A stretch of DNA of 64,000 bases from Oopsacas minuta (lineage: Eukaryota; Porifera; Hexactinellida; Lyssacinosida; Leucopsacidae): NCBI GenBank assembly GCA_024704765.1, contig JAKMXF010000233.1, forward strand, positions 558,001-622,000. The letters run 5' to 3'. Below the pieces are notes generated by a model. It did not search any database. It was not told the origin of the DNA and saw nothing but the letters and a program-made list of their open reading frames with translations. Positions within the stretch are counted from its first letter, which is position 1; each line of letters opens with the position of its first letter. Made by a program: the position numbers and the translations under genes. Positions 10,095 through 20,600 of the stretch are shown one piece after another.

Positions 10095-13000
10095 TTATAG
10101 AACAGATAGTAACATCCTCATCTGATTGGTTAACTCTTCTCTTTCACGGGTCAACTTGTCCTCTTGGGATTGGATGTTTGATATCTTGGCGGGTCTGTCG
10201 AACAGGGAGACAGTTTGTTCCAAATTCTGTTTGAGGAGATTGTCTTTTTGGGAGAGTTCAGCCATCTAAAAGGTGTGAAAATATGAATATACAGTGGGAG
10301 AGCGTTAATACGAATATCTGGATAAAGCGTACACATTTGACTGAAGGGCTTCGCATTATCAGTTGTCAGAGATTATCTGGAATTATTATATTTTCACAAA
10401 CTTCAAGTCAAGATGAGAAATAAACAAACAAACAAACAAACAAACAAACAAATAAACAAACAAACAAACCTTAGAGGCTATATCAGGAGGAAATTTATTT
10501 TCCTTTTCTATTACAGCTATTTTATTGTTTATGTGTTTACGATCTGTTTCTAATTGATTCTTAACACTCTTAAAGGCTTGTCTGTCTTTATTGGCTCTGA
10601 ACTTGTCAATATTTGTTATTATTTTCTTTGATAAACTCAATTTCTTCTCAAATAAATAACAATAATCTTCTCTGACAGCTTTCAGTTGCATTTTAGCAAG
10701 GGCATCTTGATCCTAAATATTTATATCTGTTAAATAGTTGGTGTTAAGATGGTTGCTATGATAATATATCAATTTAATATATTACAAATAAATGGAATGT
10801 TTGTTTGTTTGTTTGTACAAAATATAATAAGGAATTGGTAAGAGTAGCGAGATATTTATGATATATTTGAAATGTGATTAACCCACAAATATTTACAAAT
10901 ATATAATCAATCTAATCGGTGACAAAAATGCACAAACAAACAACAAACCTCCACAATTGAGAAATCCAATCTGACACTAATAATAACAACAACAAACACC
11001 AGAAAGAATGCAGTAAACAACAACAAAGGTTCTTGTAACAACATAATAGAATTGAATGAATAACTGATGGTAAAGTCTTCTATATGATTCTCGACCAAAT
11101 TTCTCTTTGTTATTGTCAAAAGTGGCCTCCCAATTGTGTCCAGATATGTGTAGTGTAAGGAGGTTGATTCGCTGTCCACGGGGTATGGGGGATCAAATTT
11201 GATGTCTCTAGAGGAATATTAATAAATTGGACTGTTTTGTAACAATTGAGAGGATGATACGAATAGGTGTTAGTGGAGGTTACACTGTACACAGATGTTT
11301 ATCTTTGCAAACAAACAAACAAACAAACTTACTGAGAGCCTTCTGGCAAAACAATAGAAAGGACTATCTCATCAACAAACTGGTTATCATACACGTGGTC
11401 CATGAATCTCATCTTTAAGGCATACTGACTACCTAACTGGTATAAGTACTCATAGGAGGGCAGATTGTACCCTATCGTGTATCTGGTCTGCCAACCTCCG
11501 AATAGAGGGAAACGAGGCCTAAACAGATGTGTAGCTAAAGTCAATTCTCCCATTATATCTAAGCTCAAGGGACCCCGATAATTACTTAGATATATCCGAT
11601 GATACATATGTTATTTTAATGGCCATTACCATATTTATACAATTTCACACTTCGGTATAGAGGAGGGTTCGATAATTTCACTAAAATAGGCGCCTATAAT
11701 CTGATGATAAAAGTATGAATCATTCACACCTTTTTGACAGCCAATCAGAATTCCAGCATTTCAATATTACAAATTCAGGTTTAAAAGTGTAAATATTCTA
11801 CCTATGATTAATCATATTTTCACACCTTATATGTATATTTATGACACCTACCTAATCTCAACTTCCACAGATTCCTGTAGTTCCTGTAGATGACTGGTAG
11901 AAATATTACCTATTTCATCTCTATAGTACACATCAGTAGCAGAAGCAGGGAGAACTGTCCTGAAGGATCGGATTGCTGACGGACTACCTCCGTATGGGTT
12001 CTTCTGGTATTCATATCTGTTGTGTGAAGTTGTAAATAAATAAACAAGTAAACAAACATAATAACAGACAAACTGGGAAACAAACAAATAAACACACCTA
12101 GAGAATGATCCTTTGAGTATAGCACCTGTGTGCTGTATATGTAGCTTCTCTTCTACAGCTATATTACCCCAATGTGATACCTCTATCCATCTGTCTAATC
12201 TCCAGGTAGTAAGAAAAGGAGAATTATTCTCAAAATGTAATGAAAACTTTTGTTTCTTGTAAGGTGATAAATCTATTAATAGAACAGATATGTGATACAG
12301 TAGACTCCGCATAACAGAGCCATCACTTGTCCAGAAACAGAACTATACAAATTAACACCTCTGCAGAATGTGATACATTTATTGGCATAGATTGGATGAT
12401 TTTGAAGTATGTACAAGATGTATATATTCATATTTTAACACTAATCTGAGACTGGAAATTAATGGGGATAGAGCATTAGTTCCAAGAACGTACTACTAAT
12501 ATGGAACTGAAACTATAATATGTATATAAAAGTACCAATAATTACCATTGAAGGGTCCATATGTGATTGTATCCTCATTAACATTAACAGGTCTTATCTG
12601 TGAATAACTTTCCACATTCTTAGAAGCAACCTTTATCGTAACAACAGCTGAGGTAGTATGGTATGGAGTGTAATGGTATAGGTTAGCTGTATACTTAACT
12701 AATTGATTATCATCTTGTTGTACTTGTTTGGGTAGGGGAGACATGGAATCTGAGTAGACTGTCTCTACAACTATCGTGATTGTAGCACGCGGTTTTAGCG
12801 GTTTTGAGAAATTTATCCGGTAAAACTTGGCGTCTCTAAAGAACGGTACAATGTAACTCCACAAACAAGGTGTCAGGAATGCTATTCCGTTTGTGGAGGT
12901 TCATTGTATGGGGCTATGAATTCAGTACATTTATTCTGTTTCTAGAATCTCTGTTTCCACAGACCCCTTTGGTGTGAGGTCACATTGTAGTGTTATAAAT

Positions 13001-13621
13001 ATGATTATACAACTAATACATAAAGTTGTATAAGTGGCAGGATATGTGACATATTTCACACCTTTTTAGGTGAATAATAAACAAACTTTAGAACTCAAAG
13101 GCTGTTGGCTGTAGGAATATAATTTATATTTCAACTTACTTGTGTTCATTGTCTATTGTTGTTCCTTCCACATTAAGAACAGCTATATCTGTATCATCCT
13201 CAACTTCCTATCAATAAACAAATAAACAAATAAACAAATAAAACTGAATCTTGGACCAGTTAATCGGGTCAATTAGAGAAACAATTAGTCCAAAGGTGTT
13301 AAAAGCTCCTCTAAATTGGGCCAAAGGGGTCAAGCACCCTGATCCAGGAGTGACCCAATTTCGGGGTGTTAAGTGACTTACTTTGGCGCCTATAAATGAT
13401 AATTTGGAACTAATATAAGGGTCCAGTGCAAAATGGAACGCTTGTGGTGAGTGAATACCCTCATTAGTAAGTTTTATTGTAGAAGTTATTTGTGCGAGAT
13501 GACTAGTCAAATCCACAAACACGTCTATATCCACATTCTTGATATCAGAATCTAGAGTATCGGTTGCTAAGGAGAGCTTGACAACCATGAAGACGTAGAG
13601 GAATGTGATAAGTAACCGCAT
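10095..13621 (-). CDS. RPN1: Ribophorin I, oligosaccharyltransferase subunit
   Basis: Nine exons, in transcript order: 13621-13382, 13207-13140, 12856-12546, 12272-12098, 12016-11852, 11518-11333, 11207-10949, 10712-10470, 10265-10095; 605 residues (human RPN1 is 607). The phase is kept at every junction. The signal peptide is [19 protein letters not shown]. Strong family blocks follow: [64 protein letters not shown] and [15 protein letters not shown] single membrane span ([20 protein letters not shown]) precedes a cytosolic helical tail. Role: ER-membrane subunit of the OST complex that N-glycosylates nascent proteins at the translocon. Introns hold MITE fragments and TTTG tracts. Confidence 0.97.
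11555..11665. mobile_element. Diverged copy of the 154-bp MITE in RPN1 intron
   Basis: Shares the interior words gggacc-gataattacttagatata and ccatatttatacaatttcacacttc with the element at 4303-4456. The ends are degraded. Confidence 0.6.
12297..12358. mobile_element. CAGTAGACTCC element fragment in RPN1 intron
   Basis: Begins CAGTAGACTCCGCATAACAG and continues with CACTTGTCCAGAAACAGAAC, matching in reverse the right half of the element at 1433-1555. Confidence 0.6.
12885..13007. repeat. Dispersed repeat (TTTGTGGAGGTTCA family)
   Basis: Contains gtttgtggaggttcattgta, tatggggct and tttccacagacccc. The same order of words recurs at 63432-63521, which supports a dispersed element. Confidence 0.55.
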
Positions 13622-13727
13622 GGCTTATTGCTAGAGAAAACAACAAAAAGACTTTTAAGGTAGAAAACGAAATAATTCTGGCAAAATGTGATAAGGAAAT
13701 AAATATGAAAACGTCAACAACAACAAA

Positions 13728-14774
13728 TTAAGCAATTACAGAATGTGGCCTTGAGAACGGGGTATTTGTTTGGAATGCATTTCCTTTCAAAGAATTGTGT
13801 TGAGTAACTCGAAAGGTGTCAAAAGTTGGTTTCATAGCATTGGAGAGGCCAAATCTGCGAATGCCGGTGCGTCCAATTAGATTCTTTCGTTTGTTGTCAC
13901 CTTGTGGTAGAGAGGGTAGAGGGATTATTAATTTAATTTGTCGAGGGTAATCGGAACTAACTTTAGGTTCCTGTTCCATTTTAAGATCAATTTTATTCAG
14001 ATTCAAACTTTGTAAAGTTTCACTTTTCGGAATTTTCGATTTTGGCGGTGAATTAATTTGTTCCTTCTTGGTGATGTTATCTAACGTTTGGAATGTCTTT
14101 TGTGGCGCCTTTTGGTCAGAATTTTCTGTCTCTTCATTTGTCTTGAATTCTTTCTTATGACCGATTAGTACAAAATCCATGGTCCGTCTGTTTGCTTGTT
14201 TTCCTAGGAGATTTTCAGGTCGTATAGAGCGTAGAGAATGTTCTTGAAGTTGGTACTCCTTAGTAACGTCAGGAATGAACCGATAAGAATCTATGCTTGG
14301 TTCTGGTTCCGGTTTGTGAATAATATTAGGTGTTCTATTTTTGGAACGTGGTGAATAATTGACTGGGTTGCCCTTTAAGCCTAAATCCAATTTTGGGCGG
14401 GGTTTCTCTTCAAAATAAATTTCTATTGGTTCATCTGCCCATTCACTACATTCCGATATGATAGATCGGTAGCCAAGGAGACAGTCCTCTCCAAAATATG
14501 TGTTTTCGAAGGCTGGAGTGTTGAGAGGAATTTGTTGTCGAAAAAGTGCCGATTGTGGCCGGTTTTGTCCGTTCAAATTTTTCTTTGAACTGGTTGCCAT
14601 GGGCAACGGAGTAGGCGGACAGGAATGTGAGGATTTTATTTTGATATTAGTATGTATTGACGGTGCAACTAATAATGGCAGTAATCCGCCACATATCAAC
14701 CGTGGTTGGTAGTTGGAATGTTTATAGTCTATTCGTGGTGATTCTGTGTGAAATGATATGTTGCATGATCTCAT
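13728..14774 (-). CDS. Unrecognised 348-residue disordered protein
   Basis: Uninterrupted ORF ending 107 bp upstream of the RPN1 start, same strand. I do not recognise it. The sequence is polar and rich in Pro, Ser, Lys and Glu with no membrane segment or cysteine pattern. A possible folded stretch lies around TMDFVLIGHKKEF and a basic patch near KRKNLIGRTGIRRFG. The first ATG is at 14774, but a later ATG at 14600 (MATSSKKNLN) has a better initiation context. The upstream 58 residues read less like protein, so the 290-residue form is plausible. Length and lack of stops in AT-rich DNA argue that it is real; no function is proposed. Confidence 0.6.
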   Translation of the reverse strand: MRSCNISFHTESPRIDYKHSNYQPRLICGGLLPLLVAPSIHTNIKIKSSHSCPPTPLPMATSSKKNLNGQNRPQSALFRQQIPLNTPAFENTYFGEDCLLGYRSIISECSEWADEPIEIYFEEKPRPKLDLGLKGNPVNYSPRSKNRTPNIIHKPEPEPSIDSYRFIPDVTKEYQLQEHSLRSIRPENLLGKQANRRTMDFVLIGHKKEFKTNEETENSDQKAPQKTFQTLDNITKKEQINSPPKSKIPKSETLQSLNLNKIDLKMEQEPKVSSDYPRQIKLIIPLPSLPQGDNKRKNLIGRTGIRRFGLSNAMKPTFDTFRVTQHNSLKGNAFQTNTPFSRPHSVIA

Positions 14775-15430
14775 TTGTTTGCTTTTAGAAACATAAACAA
14801 ATGATAAGTAATTATGATAGGCTCAACATATTCTTAACTAGTAGAGGGTATATTGGATTGGTCCTGTTGTCCAATTGGACGACACTAAAGTTGCATAGAT
14901 GTAAAGTCTTCAAGTGAGCCCCACATATTCGAACACAATAACATTAGCAATTCTCCTTGGATTTCTCGTTTTCTCCCATAATACAACGGAAAATATCAAG
15001 AAGTATTGCAAAAATAGCAAATCTCCCCTAGAATTTCAAAGATCTCCCTTCCCTCCTGGTAAGAAGTACAAGTCCTTTACAACATGCCTAATATTTGTTA
15101 TTCTTGATTTAGCGCGTATATTTCACGCGCCAGAAAACATTCCTTATGATAGCGCCTTCAGCCAAAGAATGACACAAAAGCGCGCTTTAATTCGAACTAA
15201 TAAGTTATCCAATCAGAATCGTATATTCACGGAAGAATCATTACATAGTTTTTCCATCAAACACAACAACAAACAAATATTATCTATGAATTTGTTTATT
15301 ATTAGAAACCATTCTAAAAGGCATCTGTTTTATAAAGTGGCATGGATTCCAGCCAATTTGTAGGCCATCTCATTCAGTTGTTTATAATAGGTTGAGTGGC
15401 AGATTAATAAATTTGAATAAAGTGCTAAAA
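14775..15430. other. Intergenic between divergent genes
   Basis: About 650 bp between the minus-strand disordered ORF and the plus-strand TRAF gene; shared promoter space is likely. One 149-codon open frame here lacks an ATG start and was not accepted. Confidence 0.5.
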
Positions 15431-16834
15431 ATGGATAATTCAAAAGATGATCTGTTTACAGATGTTGTAGATGAATTGATGCTAATCAGTATAAACGGTG
15501 AATACTCAGGATATAAAACACATTATTTCAATTTTGAGAATTCAAGAGCTAGTCTCTCGCAATTATTCATTTGCCTAATTTGTAGCGGAGTGTTTGTTGA
15601 CCCTCTCCAAATCCACGACTGTGGTCATATTTTTTGTAAATCCTGTATCGACAAACTTGAAGTGTGTCCGTTGGACAAAACGATCATTCAGAAAGAAACG
15701 CTGTATCGTGATAAATTTATCGAAGCGAAAATCAACGAAATGGAAATAAAGTGTCCGCTCTACTCAAGGGGGTGCACTTGGATTGGACCATTGGTCTCCG
15801 GGAGGGAACATCTTGAGACCTGTGGGTTTGTGAATGTGAAATGCCGGCTAGGATGCGAAAAGATTATGATGCGTAAAATACTAGACAACCATGAAATCGA
15901 AGATTGTGGATTTTTCAAAATTATTTGTGAGTTTTGTAAGGAATCTTGCAAGCGGATTCATATGGAAGAGCACCGGTCACTGAACTGTACTAATTTCCCG
16001 ATAAAGTGTCCGAACGCCTGCCACGTGGATGCGATAGCACGTAGTCAAATACCGACACATTTAGAAGAGGAATGTCCACTTAGTCTGGTGAGGTGTTGCT
16101 ATGAGGGTTTAGGGTGTCAGGCTCTTGTTGAAAGGCAAAATGTGAGGGATCATATGCAGAACGATCAAATGCTCCATCTCCAATTGGTGACGGACAAAGT
16201 GAGAGTTTTGACCACAGTTGTCGAGAAGATGACAGGAGAGAACGACAAGTTGTCCGAAACAGTAGCACACTTGGACGCTAATCTAGAGGAAGCGAATGCT
16301 TTAATGACTTCACAGAAAAATACCCTTGAGAAACGTCTACTACCAGAGGATACGATCGCAGTGAACGGACGGTTCGTCTGGAAAATTACAAATGTCAAAG
16401 AGAAAATCAAGAAAAATATTATTCTATTCAGCAAACCATTCTACACGAGTACGAAAGGGTATAAATTTTGCATACAGATGTATATGAATGGAAATTCAGG
16501 CGGGAAGAGCAACCACGTGTCCGTCTATCTATATCTCCAGAGGGGGAACTACGATTCGGACCTAGAGTGGCCCTTTAGAGGAACTGTGAAGTTCACATTG
16601 TTGAACCAAAACTCTGATTCAGACCATTATATTGTTAGCTCGTTCAATACAGAGGAAAACGAGAAAAAGTTCATGTCTAGCGAACAGGGGATCAATAATT
16701 CGGGTTACGGGTACCCAAAATTCATCAGTCATTCCAAACTATTGACTGAAAAGAGTAAATATTATAAAGATAATTGTTTGTATATAAAAATAGATATACA
16801 ACCAAAATATCTGCTTCATCACTTCGTTAGTTAA
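15431..16834 (+). CDS. TRAF-family protein: RING, TRAF zinc fingers, MATH
   Basis: Single exon, 467 residues from the ATG at 15431 (MDNSKDDLF); the frame is open slightly upstream but without ATG. A RING (CLICSGVFVDPLQIHDCGHIFCKSCIDKLEVCPLD type) sits at about residues 47-83. TRAF-type zinc fingers follow (CPLYSRGCTWIGP...HLETCGF; CRLGCEKIM; CEFCKESCKR; CPNACH). Next are a short coiled coil (about 255-305) and a C-terminal MATH/TRAF-C domain (GRFVWKITNVKEKIKK, FYTSTKGYKFCIQMYMNG, EWPFRGTVKFTLLNQ). This is the full TRAF2/3/5/6 layout: a trimeric adaptor and E3 ligase acting below TNF-receptor/TLR-type receptors. The specific orthologue is not assigned. A single-exon structure is unusual for TRAFs and may indicate origin through RNA. 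Confidence 0.93.
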   Translation: MDNSKDDLFTDVVDELMLISINGEYSGYKTHYFNFENSRASLSQLFICLICSGVFVDPLQIHDCGHIFCKSCIDKLEVCPLDKTIIQKETLYRDKFIEAKINEMEIKCPLYSRGCTWIGPLVSGREHLETCGFVNVKCRLGCEKIMMRKILDNHEIEDCGFFKIICEFCKESCKRIHMEEHRSLNCTNFPIKCPNACHVDAIARSQIPTHLEEECPLSLVRCCYEGLGCQALVERQNVRDHMQNDQMLHLQLVTDKVRVLTTVVEKMTGENDKLSETVAHLDANLEEANALMTSQKNTLEKRLLPEDTIAVNGRFVWKITNVKEKIKKNIILFSKPFYTSTKGYKFCIQMYMNGNSGGKSNHVSVYLYLQRGNYDSDLEWPFRGTVKFTLLNQNSDSDHYIVSSFNTEENEKKFMSSEQGINNSGYGYPKFISHSKLLTEKSKYYKDNCLYIKIDIQPKYLLHHFVS

Positions 16835-17686
16835 TTTGTTTGTTTATTGGTATTTATCTTTTCGTGATAATTGAATTGTTTCCCCAAATTTGTATTCGTA
16901 AATATATTATTATTATATTGTGTATTAGAATTGTTGTTTTTATAATTATAAAGTAAATAAACGTGTTAATAATAGATGGAACAAACAAACAAACAAACAA
17001 GAAGTGATTTTAATTGACAATAGCTCAGGAATTTGTCAACAATTAAACTCAATTAAAATAGACAGCGGACACATTTTTGTCACCTATTATCACTATTTGT
17101 TTATCAATAAAACAAAGAAAACAACAAATAACAAAATTTATTAATTATCAAACAGCTGGGAGATAAAATATTCGAATTCAAAAGGAGACAGCTGGGAATA
17201 TTTAAAAGTGTATTCATAACTGGAACTAACTGTAAATGTCATTATATGGAAATTGGAGAGGTTTGTATTTACAGCAAATAATATCAAATTCTTCTTGGAA
17301 ACGTTCCGTAAACTTTGGAATGTTCCAAATACTTAAATTTCCTAAAAAACTCACTTCGAGACATATTTGGGCAAAAAATATTTTTAAAATGAACCCGCGT
17401 GTATTTAGAAAATCCCGGTTTCCGCGCCTAAATTCTTCTGTAATATATGATATAATTATTTGCGCGCCTAAACATATATTGAAATTACGCGCCAGGATTT
17501 ACCCTCCAAACATATATTAATCATATATGGCGCAATAAAGATGACTTAATCCTCAATAACAGGCTTCTAACACAAAAAGTATGCATGAAATTAGCCAATG
17601 AATTCGGAGAGAAATTGAATTTTGGCTGGTGGCTCATTAGGCTTATAATACGCACATTTTGATTGGTTGCAATCACAGTTATAATT
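16835..17686. other. Intergenic, no gene accepted
   Basis: AT-rich 850 bp with an AAAC tract near 16983 and several GCGC/CGCC words at 17394-17490. A 94-codon open frame at 17236-17520 looks non-coding in composition. Confidence 0.5.
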
Positions 17687-20600
17687 ATGAAATTATTGGG
17701 TATAATTATTGTGCTATTTTTAGTAACAGAAGGTTAGTTGTAGTGAAATCGACACTCTTGGCGAGTAATAGGTGTTAGGTTGATTAATCATATACCATAT
17801 AGGCCTGTCTCAAACAGTTGGATGGGGGAAGTGGTCAGAATGGAGTCAATGTACAGGGTGTGATGGGACTGAAAATATTACCGCACAATGCACAGTGGTT
17901 GGAGGCACTGGATGTTCCTTAGGGTCTAGAAGGTGGAGGACAAGAGGCTGTGGTGGAGCATGTCCAGGTAGATCAGATGTATCCCTTATTTATACACCAG
18001 GGTACAGTTTCTCACACCTGTGGTCTTATGACCAAAACTTGGACACAGAGATAATTATGTCATTTTTTGGTCAAGTTGATCCTCTATGGCCAAACTGGAA
18101 CCAACAAGTTAACCCGAGCGTGGTTATGATACAAAAAATTATACAAACTGTGGTTATGTCATATCCAGAATTATTGATATATATCATGTTACTACAGATG
18201 TCACTATTGTACGCAAATATTTCAGAACGGCCGCACGAACCCAAGAAGTTTCCAATTGACATGAAAATTGGTCAAAGGGTGCATTTTTGTGCTGTAGGTG
18301 AACACCTGTATTCTGAGAACCAATAGTTGCATATTTTGACACCTTTTAAGCGCTTAATGTTTGACCAATGTGATTGTAAGGTACAGAATGTTTGTTTACA
18401 TAAGTAGCTAATTAATATAAAGTCTTCAAAGTGCTTCTTTGAAGATCTATAGTTCCAATTGGAACTAAGAACCCATTTCCTAGCAGAAACCACTTTTAGG
18501 TGAAGGCATAATGTAATTGTTTATGAAGGTGTTTATTGTTTGATCTTTTATTAGTTTGTACGAATAATGTGGTGGAAGATGGTGAGGAATGTGATTGTGG
18601 CAGACAAGAGGTAACCCCCCCTGTTAATGATAAATTAGTTACAGTTCCACATGATTTCTAAATTGTCTCATTTTTAGACCTGTGAGGACAATTGTTGTGA
18701 TGCATCAAGGTGTAAATGGAAAAGTGGCATTGAATGCCACTCTGGAGAATGTTGTGACAGAACAACATGTCAAGTAAGACACCCTTAACTTCAAATGATA
18801 GTATGTTTATAATGGTGTATTTTAGTATAGATCAGCTGTTAATATATGCAGAGAAGGTGTTGATGAGTGTGATTATAACGAATACTGTACAGGGACTTCA
18901 GAAAATGTGAGAAAACAGTGTAACCTCGTATTAACGAAGTTACACTTTAGTTCCATATTGTAACACCTCTGAATAATATAGGGACACTCTTAATAGCCTA
19001 ATTTTGTTTACTAGTGTCCTTATGATGTTTACAAAACAAATAAGACAAGCTGTAACAACAATGAGGTTTGTATGTTGTATGTTATAGCCAATCAGATGAG
19101 ATAGTTATTATTAATAGTTTTAGAATTATTGCTTCAATGGAAGGTGTCAGAATAGTGATACATTATGTCAATATCTTTATGGAGAAGGTAAGAAAATAAC
19201 AATAAATAATTACACAAACAAACAAGTAAATACACAAACAAACAAACAAACAATTACACATATATTAGATGCAATGGATGGATCTTCAGACTGCTATGAC
19301 TATAATAGAGGAGGCAATTTGTATGGAAACTGCGGGGAGACAGGACCTCTAGGGGGCAAGATATACAGCCCCTGTGATAGAGAGTAAGCCACATCATATA
19401 TACATATCTGTACCAGGGGTTAATCATATTTTCACACCTTTTATGGGTATATCACAAATGACAATTATGTTCCAACAGGGAAATCGTGTGAAAATCGATT
19501 GACAATTTTGTCTTGGGATAAATGCATGCATTCCTGAGTATATTATGCGTTGCTAGGGACGTGAGATGTGGTGTATTACAGTGTATCAATGCAGATGATT
19601 TACTTCACATTCCAGAATACAGTTACGTTAGCAACAGATGGATTAGAATAACTACAGAGGAATTCACCACAATTGTCTGCAGGTATTTAATGTATTAGTG
19701 GACTATGGATAATAATCAAAATTGATAGAACAGGGTAGAATACACTCTTTTGGCGGTATTTAAATTACTTCACACCAATAATTATCAACCTGTTAAGATA
19801 ATATCCAGAGGTTTAGTTGCCTGAATTTCCAGGTTTTACATTCATAAGTACCAATTTCTGGCTAGAAATTCGGGCCAAATTATTGTTGTTGATGTGTATA
19901 ATTGCTGTATTTACTTACCTAACACCTAATTAAACTATATCCATGGTTCAGTAACACATTAAAAATACACTAATTAATACACGTAATATATATGTTTGAT
20001 AAAAAGTGATATACGTTTTGAATTATTAAATCTATCTAAGGAATTATAGTTCAGTATCTATAGTTCCAGTTCCACTTGTGGTTCCAATTAGCTCAGCTAG
20101 GTTCTGGATAACTTCATGAGGAGGTGTAGTATAGGGGTGTGGATCGTTACATTCCTGCGTTTCCATGGTTACGATCTCATTCTCGTCTAGAGCTGTGGTT
20201 ACTATGTTGACACCTTTTAAATCATTGAAATGTTCCATGAAATCGGAACTATGAGTTGGTATTAGTTCCGTATCTGAATCGATTTCTGTGATCAACTTCT
20301 TAGTTCCAATTTGAACAGAATTTGAATCTGTTTCTACCTCAGCAACTGGATCGGAACTATGGAATGTTTGAGAAATTTCGTCATCACATTCTTCAATCAA
20401 AAATGGTCGTTTAGGTACTTTTGACGCGCTTTTAGCATTTGATTGGTCAAAATCAAACATAAGTGGATTGTTTGGCGCCAAATTGGAACTATTGTCGCCA
20501 AAAATAGAACAATTTGGTTTGCAAGTTTGTGTCAAATCAATTTCTTCGATTGAATTTTCAGATGGCAATTCTGTGATTAGAAAGGGCTCAGATGTGTCGG

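Noticed and set aside
14914-15363. 149-codon open frame upstream of TRAF
   Set aside because: No ATG at its start, composition typical of AT-rich intergenic DNA, no family resemblance.
15392-15430. N-terminal extension of the TRAF protein
   Set aside because: The extra codons precede the first ATG (15431) and begin with a non-ATG codon.
17236-17520. 94-codon open frame before the TSP1 gene
   Set aside because: Composition looks random and it overlaps a GCGC-word-rich stretch; no supporting signal.
17968-18554. Possible metalloprotease exon in the TSP1 gene
   Set aside because: No HExxH in any frame and repeated stops; flanking exons join in phase without it.
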